Numbered from the stretch's first letter, positions 17,462 to 27,726 are shown. The stretch is 64,000 bases of DNA from Pseudomonas frederiksbergensis (GCF_003732705.1 NZ_MOBR01000009.1:62001-126000), one strand, 5' to 3'. The notes: generated by a model from the sequence alone, not told the origin. Translations and numbers: made by a program.

Positions 17462-17477
17462 GAGTACAAATGTACTC
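17462..17477. promoter_or_regulatory. lexA2: LexA2-type operator
   Basis: GAGTACAAATGTACTC has perfect 7-base arms (GAGTACA / TGTACTC) around AA. It matches the GTAC-N4-GT(A/G)C type of site known for the second LexA of pseudomonads, not the CTGT-N8-ACAG site of ordinary LexA. It overlaps the first possible ATG (17470) of lexA2, so bound repressor would block both transcription and start-site access. Confidence 0.8.
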
Positions 17478-18087
17478 CATGACGACTCTCACTCCCCGCC
17501 GTACCGCCATCCTGACCTTTATCCGTGATCGAATCGCGGAGCACGGTCAGTCCCCGAGCCTCGCTGAAATCAGCGAGGCCTTTGGTTTCGCCTCCCGCAG
17601 CGTGGCGCGCAAGCATGTGCTGGCGCTGACTGAAGCCGGTTTTATCGAGGTCAACCCGCACCAGGCCCGGGGCATTCGTTTGCTCGGGCAACCGCCGCGC
17701 CCCGAATTGCTGGACATCCCGGTGCTCGGCCGGGTGGCGGCGGGGGCGCCGATTGGTGCGGATGCCGAGGTGCATAGCCGCTTGCTGTTCGACCCGTCGA
17801 TCTTCTCCCGGGTGCCGGACTACATGCTGCGGGTCCAGGGCGACTCCATGATCGAGGACGGCATTCTCGACGGCGATTTGGTGGGCGTGCACCGCAACCC
17901 CGAGGCGCTTAACGGCCAGATCGTGGTGGCGCGGCTCGACGGCGAAGTCACCATCAAGCGCTTCGAACGGGTTGGCGACACTGTGCGGTTGCTGCCGCGC
18001 AACCCCGCCTATAAGCCGATTGTCGTTCAGGCCGATCAGGACCTGGCCATCGAAGGTGTGTTTTGTGGCTTGGTGAGGCAAGGGTGA
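17470..18087 (+). CDS. lexA2: LexA2 repressor
   Basis: Encodes 205 residues (202 if started at ATG 17479). The N-terminal winged helix (8-70) contains PSLAEISEAFGFASRSVARK. The self-cleavage site is Ala91-Gly92 (GRVAAGAPI), and the serine-lysine dyad is Ser126 (QGDSMIEDG) and Lys163 (TIKRF), all numbered from 17470. It represses the mutagenesis cassette and itself and is inactivated by RecA filaments after DNA damage. The operator overlaps the first start codon, leaving the true start open; no strong ribosome-binding site favours either. The stop shares a base with imuA (TGATG). Confidence 0.93.
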   Translation: MYSMTTLTPRRTAILTFIRDRIAEHGQSPSLAEISEAFGFASRSVARKHVLALTEAGFIEVNPHQARGIRLLGQPPRPELLDIPVLGRVAAGAPIGADAEVHSRLLFDPSIFSRVPDYMLRVQGDSMIEDGILDGDLVGVHRNPEALNGQIVVARLDGEVTIKRFERVGDTVRLLPRNPAYKPIVVQADQDLAIEGVFCGLVRQG

Positions 18088-18704
18088 TGGGCGCCGTCGT
18101 TGCGTTGGATACGCTGTTCAATGGCGGCCAGGTCTGGAAGGGCCGGCCTGCGCCCCCGGCCGTCAGCCCGCAACCCACCGGGCATGCGGCGCTGGATGCG
18201 GCGTTGCCCAGCGGTGGCTGGCCGGAAGCGGCGCTGACCGAAATCCTCCTGGCCGGGCAGGGCGTGGGCGAGTTGCAACTGGTGTGGCCGGCCCTGGCGC
18301 GGCTGTCGGCGGCGGGCGAGCGCATCGTGCTGATCGCGCCGCCGTACGTGCCGTACCCCCAGGCCTGGCAGAACGCCGGGGTCGATCTGCGCCAGTTGTC
18401 GATCATCCAGGCCAGCGAACGCGATGCGTTGTGGGCGGCGGAACAATGCCTGCGTTCGGGCAGTTGCGGCGCGGTGCTGTGTTGGCCGCACAAGGCTGAT
18501 GACCGGGCGTTGCGGCGCTTGCAGGTGGCGGCGGAAACCGGCTCGACCCTGGCGTTTGCCTATCGCTCGATGGCCGAGGCGGTGAATCCTTCGCCGGCGG
18601 CCCTGCGCATTGCCATCGATGCCAGGCCTGCGCAGTTGCGGGTCTTGAAGTGCCGGGGCGGATTGGCCCGTACGGCGCCGATTGCCTTTGCCATGGGACA
18701 TTGA
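18087..18704 (+). CDS. imuA: ImuA, translesion mutagenesis accessory protein
   Basis: Encodes 205 residues related to RecA/SulA-like folds, as in the ImuA (SulA2) proteins of lexA2-imuA-imuB-dnaE2 cassettes. The typical opening GHAALDAALPSGGWPEAALTE and hydrophobic beta strands are present, but no consensus Walker A is seen, in line with the family. ImuA is needed for DNA-damage-induced mutagenesis with ImuB and DnaE2 and is thought to bridge RecA and the polymerase complex. Start ATG at 18087 overlaps the lexA2 stop; imuB follows after seven bases. Confidence 0.9.
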   Translation: MGAVVALDTLFNGGQVWKGRPAPPAVSPQPTGHAALDAALPSGGWPEAALTEILLAGQGVGELQLVWPALARLSAAGERIVLIAPPYVPYPQAWQNAGVDLRQLSIIQASERDALWAAEQCLRSGSCGAVLCWPHKADDRALRRLQVAAETGSTLAFAYRSMAEAVNPSPAALRIAIDARPAQLRVLKCRGGLARTAPIAFAMGH

Positions 18705-18711
18705 GGTTGCC

Positions 18712-20127
18712 ATGCGTTGGGTATGCATTCTGTTCCCGCAATTGGCACTGGACGCGGTACTGCGTCAGCGCCCCGACCCCGACGAGCCGTTGGCGCTGTT
18801 GACCGGCCCGGCCCAGCGCCGGGTGCTGCAAGCGGTCAATGGCCCGGCCCGGGCGCTTGGCTTGCGCCCCGGCCAGTCGATGACCGCGGCCCAGGCCTTG
18901 AGCAAAGGCTTTGTCACGGCAGAGTACGACGCCGCCGACATCGAGCACTGGCAGCAGTTTCTCGCCGCCTGGGCCTATGGCTTCAGTTCCCAGGTCAGCG
19001 TGCATTACCCGCGGGCGGTGGTGTTTGAAATCGAATCGAGCCTGGGCCTGTTCGGCGCCTGGCCGCAGTTCGAAGCGCGGTTGCGCAGCGAACTCACCGG
19101 GCTGGGTTTTCGTCACCGGATCGTCGCCGCGCCCAACCCGGTGGCGGCGCGGGTGCTGGCGAACGTCTATGACGGGTTGGTGGTGCCGGACGATCAAGCC
19201 TTGCGCTATCACCTGGGGCAATTGCCCGTCGACCGCATCGCCCTGGAACCCACGGTGGCCACGGCGTTGTCGCGCATGGGCCTGCGCACCTTGAGCCAGG
19301 TGCAAGCGTTGCCGCGACATACCCTGGCCCGGCGTTTCGAGGCCCAGGTGCTCAAGCATCTGGACGCCTTGTTCGGCTTGCGTCATCTGGCCCTGGCGTT
19401 CTACCTGCCGCCGGATCGCTTCGATGTGCGCATCGAGCTCAACTTCGACGTGCAATCCCATCAGGCGCTGCTGTTTCCACTGCGCCGGTTGACCGGCGAT
19501 CTGTCGGCGTTCCTCTGCGGCCGGGACAGCGGTGTGCAGCGTTTCGACCTGCACCTGGAACACGCCGGGTTGCCGGACACGGTGATCAAGGTCGGGCTGC
19601 TCAGCGCCGAGCGCGATCCGGCGATGCTCTTCGAACTGGCCCGGGGCCGTTTGGAGCAAGTACAGGTCGAGGCCCCGGTGCGTGGTTTTCGCCTGCGCGC
19701 CGAAGACCTGCCGAGCTTTGTGCCCCAGCGCCAGGAACTGTTCGACGACCGCCCGCAGCAGTCTTTGCCCTGGGAGCAATTGCGCGAACGCCTGCGGGCA
19801 CGGCTGGGGGACGAGGCGGTGCAGGGGTTGCGTTTCCAGGCTGATCACCGTCCCGAATGTGCCTGGCAGACCAGTGTCGATAGCCAGTTTTGTGGCGGCC
19901 TGCCGGGTGTGCAACGACCGGGTTGGCTGCTGACCGAACCGCTGGCGGTGCACGAAGCGTCGACGCGCATCCTCATGGGCCCGGAACGCATCGAGTCCGG
20001 TTGGTGGGACGGCGCCGATGTGCGCCGGGATTACTACCTGATCCAGACCCGCGCCGGCCAACAGGGCTGGGCCTATCGAGTGGTGGGTGAGGACGGCCCC
20101 TTGTGGCTGCAAGGCTGGTTCGCATGA
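18712..20127 (+). CDS. imuB: ImuB, Y-family polymerase-like protein
   Basis: Encodes 471 residues of the Y-family polymerase fold ([19 protein letters not shown]). The acidic catalytic positions of true Y-polymerases are not kept (WVCILFP replaces the DxD-type start), as expected for ImuB, which acts as a hub and not as an enzyme. A possible sliding-clamp motif, QQSLPW, lies near residue 348. ImuB brings DnaE2 to the beta clamp. GAGG lies just upstream of the ATG at 18712. The last four bases overlap dnaE2 (ATGA), so the cassette is one coupled operon. Confidence 0.93.
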   Translation: MRWVCILFPQLALDAVLRQRPDPDEPLALLTGPAQRRVLQAVNGPARALGLRPGQSMTAAQALSKGFVTAEYDAADIEHWQQFLAAWAYGFSSQVSVHYPRAVVFEIESSLGLFGAWPQFEARLRSELTGLGFRHRIVAAPNPVAARVLANVYDGLVVPDDQALRYHLGQLPVDRIALEPTVATALSRMGLRTLSQVQALPRHTLARRFEAQVLKHLDALFGLRHLALAFYLPPDRFDVRIELNFDVQSHQALLFPLRRLTGDLSAFLCGRDSGVQRFDLHLEHAGLPDTVIKVGLLSAERDPAMLFELARGRLEQVQVEAPVRGFRLRAEDLPSFVPQRQELFDDRPQQSLPWEQLRERLRARLGDEAVQGLRFQADHRPECAWQTSVDSQFCGGLPGVQRPGWLLTEPLAVHEASTRILMGPERIESGWWDGADVRRDYYLIQTRAGQQGWAYRVVGEDGPLWLQGWFA

Positions 20128-23100
20128 GCGTCGAGTATGCCGAGCTGCATTGCCTGTCGAACTTCAGTTTCCAACGTGGGGCTTCCAGTGCGCTGGAGCT
20201 GTTTCAACGGGCCAAACAACTGGGTTATCAGGCCCTGGCGATCACCGATGAATGCACATTGGCCGGCATCGTTCGTGCCTGGCAGGCGGCCAAGTCTGTC
20301 GAGCTGCCGCTGATCATCGGCAGCGAAATCCGCATCGAAAACGGGCCGAAACTGGTGCTGCTGGTGGAAAACCTTGAGGGCTATCAGGCGTTGTGCCGTC
20401 TGATCACCCGCGCGCGGCGCCGTGTGCAAAAGGGTCAGTATCAAGTGCTGCGCGAGGACTTCAGCGAACCCTTGCCGGGGCTGTTGGCGTTGTGGGTGCC
20501 GGACGCGGTGGATGATTTTGCCCAAGGACACTGGCTCAAGCAGACCTTTGCCGAACGCCTGTGGCTGGCCGTCCAGTTGCATCGTGGGCAGGACGATAGC
20601 CGGCGGCTGAACGACCTGATGACGTTGGCCAGGGAACTGCGAATTCCGGCAGTGGCCAGCGGCGATGTGCACATGCACGCCCGTGGCCGGCGTGCCTTGC
20701 AGGACACCATGACCGCGATCCGCCATCACCTGCCGGTGGCCGCGGCCGGGTTGCGTCTGCATCCCAATGGCGAGCGGCACCTGCGCTGCCTCGACGTCGT
20801 GGGCGAGATCTATCCGCAAGCGTTGCTCGATGAAACGCTGATCATCGCCCGGCGTTGCACCTTTGATCTGAAGCAGTTGCGTTATCAATATCCTCGGGAA
20901 CTGGTGCCGCAAGGGCATACCGCCACGTCCTGGCTGCGGCATTTGACCGAAGAGGGCATCCAGTGGCGCTGGCCGGAGGCGCCGCAGGCCAAGGTGTTGA
21001 AGCAGATCGACGCAGAGTTGAAGCTGATCGCCGAGCTGGGCTACGAAAGCTATTTCCTCACGGTTCACGACATCGTGCGCTTCGCCCGCGAGCAAAAAAT
21101 CCTCTGTCAGGGCCGGGGCTCGGCGGCCAACTCGGCGGTGTGTTATGCCTTGGGCATCACCGAAATCGATCCGGATCGCACCACGTTGCTGTTCGAACGC
21201 TTTCTCTCGAAGGAGCGCAATGAACCGCCGGACATCGACGTGGATTTCGAACACGAGCGCCGCGAGGAAGTCTTGCAGTATGTGTTCCAGCGTTATGGCC
21301 GTACCCGCGCCGCGTTGACGGCGGTGGTCAGCACTTACCATGCGGCCGGCGCGGTGCGTGATGTGGCCAAGGCGTTGGGCCTGCCGCCGGACCAGGTCAA
21401 CGCCCTGGCCGATTGCTGTGGTCATTGGAGCGACAAGACTCCACCGGTCGAGCGCCTGCTGGAAGGCGGGTTCGACCCCCAGAGCCCGGTGCTGCACCGG
21501 GTCTTGAGCCTGACCGGGCAACTGATCGGTTTCCCTCGGCACCTGTCCCAGCACCCCGGCGGCTTCGTGATTTCCGAGCAGCCGCTGGACAGCCTGGTGC
21601 CGGTGGAAAACGCGGCGATGGCCGATCGCACCATCATTCAGTGGGACAAGGACGACCTCGACGCGGTCGGGTTGCTCAAGGTCGATATCCTCGCGCTGGG
21701 CATGCTCAGCGCGATTCGCCGCTGTTTCGATCTGCTGCGCCGTCACCGCCACCTTGACCTGAGCCTGGCGACGATCCCGTCCGAAGACAAACCCACCTAC
21801 GAAATGATCGGTCGTGCGGACACCATCGGCGTGTTCCAGATCGAGTCCCGGGCGCAAATGTCGATGTTGCCCCGGCTCAAACCGGTGAACTTCTACGACC
21901 TGGTGATCGAGGTGGCGATTGTCCGTCCGGGGCCGATCCAGGGCGGCATGGTGCATCCGTACCTGCGCCGGCGAAACAAGGAAGAGCCCGAAGTCTATCC
22001 GTCCCCGGCACTGGAAACCGTGCTCAAGCGCACCCTGGGCGTGCCGCTGTTTCAGGAGCAGGTGATGCAGATCGCCATCGTCGCCGCCGACTACAGCCCT
22101 GGCGAAGCTGATCAGTTACGCCGCTCCATGGCCGCGTGGAAACGTCACGGGGGGCTGGAACCGCACAAGGATCGCCTGGCTGCCGGGATGAAGAAAAACG
22201 GCTACACGGCAGAGTTCGCCGCGCAGATCTTCGAGCAGATCAAAGGCTTCGGCAGCTACGGTTTCCCCGAGTCCCACGCCGCCAGTTTCGCTTTGCTGAC
22301 CTACGCCAGTTGCTGGCTCAAATGCCACGAGCCGGCGGCCTTCGCCTGTGCGCTGATCAACAGCTGGCCCATGGGGTTCTACAGCCCGGACCAGATTCTG
22401 CAGGACGCCCGCCGGCATCATTTGCAGATTCGCCCGGTGGATGTGCGCGCCAGCGACTGGGATTGCAGCCTGGAACCGATCACCGGGGCGCAACCGGCGA
22501 TCCGCATGGGGCTGCGGATGATCAAGGGCTTTCGCGAGGACGATGCCCGGCGCATCGAAGCTGCACGTTCGAGGGGCGCGTTTGCCGACATCGCCGACCT
22601 TGGCGAACGGGCGCAACTCGACGCCCGCGCCCAGGAGCAACTGGCCGATGCCGGGGCTTTGCGCGGGCTGGCCGGCGATCGCCATCGGGCGCGTTGGGAA
22701 GTGGCGGGGGTGCAGAAGCAACTCGGATTGTTTGCCGGGTTGCCCCGTCAGGAGGAACCTGAGGTGTCGCTGCCCAAGCCCACCGTGGGCGAAGATTTAC
22801 AGGCTGATTACGCGACCGTCGGCACCACCCTCGGCCCGCATCCGCTGGCGTTGTTGCGTGCAGAATTGAAAGCCCGGCGTTGCCGCAGTTCGAAGGAATT
22901 GCTCGACGTCGAGCACGGCCGGCCCGTCAGCGTCGCCGGGCTGGTGACCGGTCGCCAACGACCCGGCACCGCCAGCGGCGTAACCTTCGTGACCCTCGAA
23001 GACGAGTTCGGCAACGTCAACGTGGTGGTCTGGCGCGACCTCGCCGAACGGCAGCGCCAGGTCCTGGTCGGCTCGCAACTGCTCAAGGTCGACGGACGCT

Positions 23101-23201
23101 GGGAAAGGGAAGGCGAGGTGCGGCACCTGATTGCCGGACGCTTGAGCGATTTGAGCTTCTTGCTCGACGGCATCAGCGTGCGCAGCCGGGATTTCCGCTG
23201 A
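20124..23201 (+). CDS. dnaE2: DnaE2 error-prone DNA polymerase
   Basis: Encodes 1025 residues, the usual size of the ImuC/DnaE2 branch of C-family polymerases. An N-terminal PHP domain begins [15 protein letters not shown]. The polymerase core has [16 protein letters not shown] and the catalytic aspartates of [16 protein letters not shown]. The C-terminal OB-fold includes [18 protein letters not shown]. With ImuA and ImuB it copies past lesions and raises mutation after DNA damage. The ATG at 20124 overlaps the imuB stop. It is the last gene of the cassette; a large palindrome follows. Confidence 0.95.
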   Translation: MSVEYAELHCLSNFSFQRGASSALELFQRAKQLGYQALAITDECTLAGIVRAWQAAKSVELPLIIGSEIRIENGPKLVLLVENLEGYQALCRLITRARRRVQKGQYQVLREDFSEPLPGLLALWVPDAVDDFAQGHWLKQTFAERLWLAVQLHRGQDDSRRLNDLMTLARELRIPAVASGDVHMHARGRRALQDTMTAIRHHLPVAAAGLRLHPNGERHLRCLDVVGEIYPQALLDETLIIARRCTFDLKQLRYQYPRELVPQGHTATSWLRHLTEEGIQWRWPEAPQAKVLKQIDAELKLIAELGYESYFLTVHDIVRFAREQKILCQGRGSAANSAVCYALGITEIDPDRTTLLFERFLSKERNEPPDIDVDFEHERREEVLQYVFQRYGRTRAALTAVVSTYHAAGAVRDVAKALGLPPDQVNALADCCGHWSDKTPPVERLLEGGFDPQSPVLHRVLSLTGQLIGFPRHLSQHPGGFVISEQPLDSLVPVENAAMADRTIIQWDKDDLDAVGLLKVDILALGMLSAIRRCFDLLRRHRHLDLSLATIPSEDKPTYEMIGRADTIGVFQIESRAQMSMLPRLKPVNFYDLVIEVAIVRPGPIQGGMVHPYLRRRNKEEPEVYPSPALETVLKRTLGVPLFQEQVMQIAIVAADYSPGEADQLRRSMAAWKRHGGLEPHKDRLAAGMKKNGYTAEFAAQIFEQIKGFGSYGFPESHAASFALLTYASCWLKCHEPAAFACALINSWPMGFYSPDQILQDARRHHLQIRPVDVRASDWDCSLEPITGAQPAIRMGLRMIKGFREDDARRIEAARSRGAFADIADLGERAQLDARAQEQLADAGALRGLAGDRHRARWEVAGVQKQLGLFAGLPRQEEPEVSLPKPTVGEDLQADYATVGTTLGPHPLALLRAELKARRCRSSKELLDVEHGRPVSVAGLVTGRQRPGTASGVTFVTLEDEFGNVNVVVWRDLAERQRQVLVGSQLLKVDGRWEREGEVRHLIAGRLSDLSFLLDGISVRSRDFR

Positions 23202-23214
23202 TGTGCATTCCCTC

Positions 23215-23304
23215 TGTAGGAGCTGCCGAAGGCTGCGATCTTTTGATCTTGATCTTCGACAATCTTAAGGCCGCCAAAAGATCGCAGCCTTCGGCAGCTC
23301 CTAC
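23215..23304. repeat. Type-3 palindromic repeat (GTAGGAGCTGCCGAAGG family)
   Basis: GTAGGAGCTGCCGAAGGCTG and the inverted CAGCCTTCGGCAGCTCCTAC, with inner GATCTTTTG / CAAAAGATC pairs (approximately), form a near-complete hairpin of about 90 bases. It lies just after dnaE2. The rest of the 300-base gap to 23501 is AT-richer DNA that should hold the promoter of the lipoprotein operon. Confidence 0.9.
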
Positions 23305-23501
23305 TGATCAGCAGGAGGTCAACGATCTGACGCCAAATTATTTAAACACTGTTACAGATGATGGCACTTTGGCATAATGCCCGCCGCCGACGTCCTGCAC
23401 GTCGATTATCGATTACATCCCCATCGCTGTTTCATCGCTGCAACCCGCAGCGGTTGGCCATTGCCGTGCCGGGATCAACAGCTTTTAAGAAGGAATGCAC
23501 A

Positions 23502-24182
23502 GTGAGAATGATCTCTCGGATGTTGGTATCAGGGGCCGCGATTGCCGTTCTGAGCGTGATTGGCGGGTGTGCGACCGAAAGCTCCCGGGCATTGCCGGTA
23601 GAGAAAGTCGAAAGCGCCACCCAGGCCTGGACGGGTGTTCGCGTACCGATGGCGGTGGGCAAGTTCGATAACCGTTCGAGCTACATGCGCGGGATTTTCT
23701 CCGATGGCGTGGATCGTCTCGGCGGTCAGGCCAAGACCATTTTGATCACGCATTTGCAGCAGACCAACCGCTTCAGCGTGCTGGACCGCGACAACATGGG
23801 CGAGATCCAGCAGGAAGCGTCGATCAAGGGCCAGGCCCAGCGCCTCAAGGGGGCTGACTTTGTGGTGACCGGCGATGTCACCGAGTTCGGCCGCAAGGAA
23901 ACCGGCGATCACCAACTGTTCGGCATTCTCGGTCGCGGCAAGACCCAAGTGGCCTACGCCAAGGTCAACCTGAACATCGTCAACATCAGCACCTCGGAAG
24001 TCGTCTATTCGACCCAGGGCGCCGGTGAATACGCGTTGTCCAACCGTGAAATCATCGGCTTCGGCGGCACCGCGGCCTACGATTCGACCCTCAACGGCAA
24101 AGTGCTCGACCTGGCCATGCGCGAGGCGATCAATCGCCTGGTCGACGGCATGAATTCCGGTGCATGGAAACCGGGCAACTGA
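23502..24182 (+). CDS. CsgG-family lipoprotein
   Basis: Encodes 226 residues. A lipoprotein signal ends in LSVIGGC with the modified Cys at about residue 23. The body has CsgG features: AVGKFDNRSSYMRGIF, TTHLQQTNRF-like segments (ITHLQQTNRFSVLDR) and VVTGDVTEFG. A GTG start at 23502 is preferred over the ATG at 23508 because AAGGA lies seven bases before it. True curli CsgG forms an export pore, but no csgA, csgB, csgE or csgF is present. It heads a three-lipoprotein operon with DUF4810 and DUF799 proteins, so an envelope assembly role is likely. Confidence 0.88.
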   Translation: MRMISRMLVSGAAIAVLSVIGGCATESSRALPVEKVESATQAWTGVRVPMAVGKFDNRSSYMRGIFSDGVDRLGGQAKTILITHLQQTNRFSVLDRDNMGEIQQEASIKGQAQRLKGADFVVTGDVTEFGRKETGDHQLFGILGRGKTQVAYAKVNLNIVNISTSEVVYSTQGAGEYALSNREIIGFGGTAAYDSTLNGKVLDLAMREAINRLVDGMNSGAWKPGN

Positions 24183-24199
24183 TCAAGGAGCGATAACCG

Positions 24200-24571
24200 A
24201 TGAACAAGTTTCTATCGTGGCCATTGATGGCATTGGCCCTGTCGGGCAGCGTGCTGTTGACGGGTTGCAACGGCGGCCCGAAAACCCTGTACCAATGGGA
24301 AAGTTACCAGCCGGAAGTCTACGAGTACTTCAAGGGCGAAACCCCCAAGGAAGCACAGGCCGAAGCCCTGGAGCGCGATCTGCAGAAGATCGCTTCGACG
24401 GGCAAGACCCCGCCGCCGGGTTATCACGCTCACCTGGGCCTGTTGTACCTGAGCATGGGCAAGGACGACCAGATGGTTCAGCAGTTCCGAACCGAGAAGA
24501 CGCTGTTCCCCGAGTCCGGGCAATACATGGATTTTCTGCTCAAGAACGCTAAAACCGGAGACGTCAAATGA
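24200..24571 (+). CDS. DUF4810 lipoprotein
   Basis: Encodes 123 residues. The signal peptide ends in the lipobox LLTGC (Cys23), followed by LYQWESYQPEVYEY, the conserved start of DUF4810. The remainder is helical with a TPR-like stretch (HAHLGLLYLSMGKDDQMVQQF). It is the middle member of the CsgG-DUF4810-DUF799 trio; AAGGAG precedes the ATG and the stop overlaps the next gene by four bases. Probably anchored in the outer membrane, facing the periplasm. No biochemical role is known to me. Confidence 0.88.
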   Translation: MNKFLSWPLMALALSGSVLLTGCNGGPKTLYQWESYQPEVYEYFKGETPKEAQAEALERDLQKIASTGKTPPPGYHAHLGLLYLSMGKDDQMVQQFRTEKTLFPESGQYMDFLLKNAKTGDVK

Positions 24572-25227
24572 TCCCGCGCGCATTGAAACTGATGGCCGGC
24601 CTGCTGGCGCTGGCCGTCCTTGGCGGTTGTGTCAGCCCCAAGACCGTGGACTATTCGGCGTACAAGCAAGCGCGCCCGAAAACCATTTTGGTGCTGCCGC
24701 CGCTGAACGACTCCCCGGATGTCAAGGCGTCCTACGCCATGCTGTCCCAGGTGACTTTTCCGTTGGCTGAAGCCGGTTACTACGTGTTGCCGATCGCTCT
24801 GGTCGACGAAACGTTTCGCCAGAACGGCCTGACCACCCCGGCGGACATTCACCAGGCACCGGCCGACAAACTGCGGGATATTTTCGGTGCTGACGCGGCG
24901 CTGTACATCACCGTGACCGAGTACGGCACTCGCTATATGGTGATCAGCAGCGAAACAGCCGTCACGGCTACCGCCAAACTGGTGGACCTGAAAACCGGCA
25001 CCACCCTGTGGACCGGCGCGGCACGTGCGTCGAGCGAAGAGGGCGGCAACAACAGCGGTGGCGGTTTGATTGGCATGCTGATTACCGCAGCGGTGAAGCA
25101 GATCATCAACAGCTCCACCGACGCCGGTTACCCGATTGCCGGAGTTGCCAGCAATCGGCTGCTGTCGGCAGGACAACCAGCGGGTTTGTTGTACGGACCA
25201 CGTTCGCCGAAATACGGCACTGACTGA
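24568..25227 (+). CDS. DUF799 / GNA1162-family lipoprotein
   Basis: Encodes 219 residues. The lipobox LAVLGGC places the lipidated Cys at residue 21. The mature part (PKTILVLPPLNDSPDVKASY.., TEYGTRYMVISSETAVTATA) matches the DUF799 family, which includes the neisserial surface lipoprotein GNA1162, whose fold resembles the TolB N-terminal/CsgG-like domain. A glycine-rich insert (EGGNNSGGGLIG) precedes the last helix. It completes the operon with the CsgG-family and DUF4810 lipoproteins; the three probably form one envelope complex. Confidence 0.88.
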   Translation: MIPRALKLMAGLLALAVLGGCVSPKTVDYSAYKQARPKTILVLPPLNDSPDVKASYAMLSQVTFPLAEAGYYVLPIALVDETFRQNGLTTPADIHQAPADKLRDIFGADAALYITVTEYGTRYMVISSETAVTATAKLVDLKTGTTLWTGAARASSEEGGNNSGGGLIGMLITAAVKQIINSSTDAGYPIAGVASNRLLSAGQPAGLLYGPRSPKYGTD

Positions 25228-25247
25228 AACCCTCCCCTGATCGTTGT

Positions 25248-25352
25248 GATCGTTCCCACGCGCAGCAAAGGAATGCAGCCCAGGACGCTCCGCGTCCGAT
25301 TGGAACGCAGAGCGTCCCTTGAGGCATTCCCACGCAGAGCGTGGGAACGATC
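25248..25352. repeat. Type-2 palindromic repeat
   Basis: It starts GATCGTTCCCACGC and ends GCGTGGGAACGATC, with inner GACGCTCCGCG / CGCAGAGCGTC pairs. It lies after the lipoprotein operon and has the same length and ends as the copies at 30359 and 44112. Confidence 0.9.
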
Positions 25353-25484
25353 TTCAACGCCCAAGCCCACTCCCACAGGGTCTTGCGCTAATCAGCTATA
25401 CCTCTATGAAACCATTGGCATCCGCCGTGCTCGAAAGTTGAGCTTGAAACAATCGGACGCCATTACAGGACGCAGAGTCAGTCA

Positions 25485-27596
25485 ATGCAGTTTCTATCAG
25501 ATAGCCACGGATGTGCCGGCTGGACTGGCGAAATGGCCGGACGCATTCGCGCGTTCGACTGGAGCCAGACCGAACTCGGCACCATCGATGACTGGCCCCG
25601 CAGCCTGGGGAGTACGGTGCAGCTGATGCTCGCTTCGCCGCTGCCGATGGTGATGCTCTGGGGCCGGGCGGGCTACATGATTTACAACGACGCCTACTCG
25701 GTCTTTGCCGGCGGCCGCCACCCTTACCTGCTGGGTTCGCCGGTGGAGCTGGGTTGGCCGGAAGTGGCCGAGTTCAACCGCCACGTGGTCGATACCTGCC
25801 TGGCCGGCGGCACGCTGTCCTATCGCAACAAAGAACTGGTGCTGCTGCGCGATGGCGTGCCGGAAGACGTCTGGATGGACCTCTATTACAGCCCGGTCGC
25901 GGATGACGAAGGCCGGCCGGCCGGGGTCATGGCGATGGTGGTCGAGACCACCGCCCATGTGATTTCCGAACGCCGTCGCCAGGAAGCCGAGAACGCCTAC
26001 CGTGCCGACAACGAACGGGTGCGCCTGGCGCTCAATGCCGGGGCGTTGCTCGGCTCGTTCGTCTGGGATATCGAGGCCAATGTGCTGTCCGGGGACGAGC
26101 GTTTCGCCCGCACCTTTTCCTATCCCGCGAACCGGGACCTGGCCGACCTGCCCACCGCCATTGCCGAGTCGCGGATTCACCCCGACGACTTCGCCTGGGT
26201 TCAGGAACAAGTCAATCAGTCGGTGACCACCGGCGCTCCCTACAACGCCGAATACCGCGTCTTGCGCCCCGACGGCACGTATCTGTGGGTGCTGGCCAGC
26301 GGCTGCTGCGAGTTCAACGAACAGGGCAAGCCGTTTCGCTTTCCGGGGGTGTTGATCGACATTCACGAACGCAAAATCGCTGAAGAATCCCTGCTCAAAT
26401 TCACCCGCAACCTCGAACAGCGCGTCGCCGCTGAAGTCGATGCGCGGCTGGCGGCGGAAGAGCAATTGCGCCAGGCACAGAAGCTGGAAGCCATCGGCGG
26501 CCTCACCGGCGGCGTGGCCCATGACTTCAACAACCTGCTGCAAGTGATCGCCGGCAACCTGCATTTGCTGGCCCGGCATGAACCGGACAATGCCAACGTG
26601 CAGCGTCGGGTCAGCGCCTCGATTGCCGCCGTCGAGCGCGGGGCCAAACTGTCTTCGCAACTGCTCGCGTTCGCCCGCCGCCAGCCACTCTCGCCGGATG
26701 TTTGCGAACCCCGGCAGATCTTCGACGGCTTGGGGGAGTTGCTGCAACGGGCGCTGGGGGAAACCATCCAGATCGACGTGGCTGTGGCCGACGATGCCTG
26801 GCGCATTCATGTGGATCGCAATCAGCTGGAAAACGCCATTCTCAACCTGGCGATCAATGCCCGCGATGCCATGAAGGGCGAGGGCACCATTGGCCTGAGC
26901 GCCGAGAACATCGTTCTGGACCAGCGGTTTTGTGTGGGCAAAGACATCGTCGCCGGTCAGTACCTACGCGTGACGGTGACCGATGCTGGCGCCGGCATGG
27001 CGCCTGAGGTCCTGGCCCAGGCGTTCGAACCGTTTTTCACCACCAAGGCCGACGGCCACGGCACGGGGCTTGGCTTGAGCATGGTGTTCGGGTTCGTCAA
27101 GCAAAGCGGCGGGCATATCGAGATGTCCAGCGTGGTCGGCGAGGGCTCGCAGGTGCAGCTGTATTTCCCGCGCAGCCTGCGACCGTTGGCCAATGAGACG
27201 CCACTGCCGCAACCTCAGCAACGGCGCGGGCATGAAACCATTTTGGTGGTCGAGGATAACGAAGCGGTGCGCGTTTCGGCGGTGGAGTTGTTGCGCGAAG
27301 AGGGCTACCAAGTGCTGACCGCCAGCAACGGCGACACGGCCATGCAGATGTTGCTGGAGGGCGTGGCCGTGGACATGATCTTCACCGACGTGGTCATGCC
27401 CGGCCTGATCAAAAGCTCGGACCTCGCCGCCTGGGCCAAGGTGCAGAACCCGCCGGTGGCAGTACTGTTTACCTCGGGACACACCCGCGACATTATTTCG
27501 CGCAATCACCAACTCAGCCCGGAAACGCATTTGCTGAGCAAACCGTACGGGCCAGAGGCACTGACCCAAATGGTGCGCACGGTCCTAAATGGCTGA
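25485..27596 (+). CDS. PAS-domain hybrid histidine kinase
   Basis: Encodes 703 residues with no membrane segment. Two PAS-type sensing regions come first (about 30-170 and 195-310; the second ends in FPGVLIDIHERKIAE). A HisKA-type helix follows with the phospho-acceptor His346 in GGVAHDFNNLLQV, then a HATPase domain (NAILNLAINARDAM, GTGLGLSMVFGF). A C-terminal receiver carries Asp635 in FTDVVMPG. This is the cytosolic GGVAHDFNNLL type of kinase, similar to the hybrid kinase at 30500. There is no DNA-binding output. ATG 25485 is taken as start; the gene stands alone. Confidence 0.92.
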   Translation: MQFLSDSHGCAGWTGEMAGRIRAFDWSQTELGTIDDWPRSLGSTVQLMLASPLPMVMLWGRAGYMIYNDAYSVFAGGRHPYLLGSPVELGWPEVAEFNRHVVDTCLAGGTLSYRNKELVLLRDGVPEDVWMDLYYSPVADDEGRPAGVMAMVVETTAHVISERRRQEAENAYRADNERVRLALNAGALLGSFVWDIEANVLSGDERFARTFSYPANRDLADLPTAIAESRIHPDDFAWVQEQVNQSVTTGAPYNAEYRVLRPDGTYLWVLASGCCEFNEQGKPFRFPGVLIDIHERKIAEESLLKFTRNLEQRVAAEVDARLAAEEQLRQAQKLEAIGGLTGGVAHDFNNLLQVIAGNLHLLARHEPDNANVQRRVSASIAAVERGAKLSSQLLAFARRQPLSPDVCEPRQIFDGLGELLQRALGETIQIDVAVADDAWRIHVDRNQLENAILNLAINARDAMKGEGTIGLSAENIVLDQRFCVGKDIVAGQYLRVTVTDAGAGMAPEVLAQAFEPFFTTKADGHGTGLGLSMVFGFVKQSGGHIEMSSVVGEGSQVQLYFPRSLRPLANETPLPQPQQRRGHETILVVEDNEAVRVSAVELLREEGYQVLTASNGDTAMQMLLEGVAVDMIFTDVVMPGLIKSSDLAAWAKVQNPPVAVLFTSGHTRDIISRNHQLSPETHLLSKPYGPEALTQMVRTVLNG

Positions 27597-27609
27597 ACAC
27601 ATAACCCAC

Positions 27610-27678
27610 CTGTAGGAGCAAGGCTTGCCCGCGATAGCGATTTCAAGGACGCCATCGCGGGCAAGCCTTGCTCCTACG
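27610..27678. repeat. REP inverted pair (type 1)
   Basis: CTGTAGGAGCAAGGCTTGCC and GGCAAGCCTTGCTCCTAC form a doublet between the hybrid kinase and the UvrA paralogue. Confidence 0.9.
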
Positions 27679-27726
27679 GGGATTTGTATCCATTCCCAGA
27701 AATGCATCTTGAATTAAGGTTGGTCC

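Noticed and set aside
20073..21956. Open frame of about 627 codons antisense to dnaE2
   Set aside because: Shadow ORF; dnaE2 catalytic motifs are on the plus strand.
23502..24182. Curli secretion locus
   Set aside because: Only a CsgG-family lipoprotein is present; the neighbours are DUF4810 and DUF799 and no curli subunit genes are seen.
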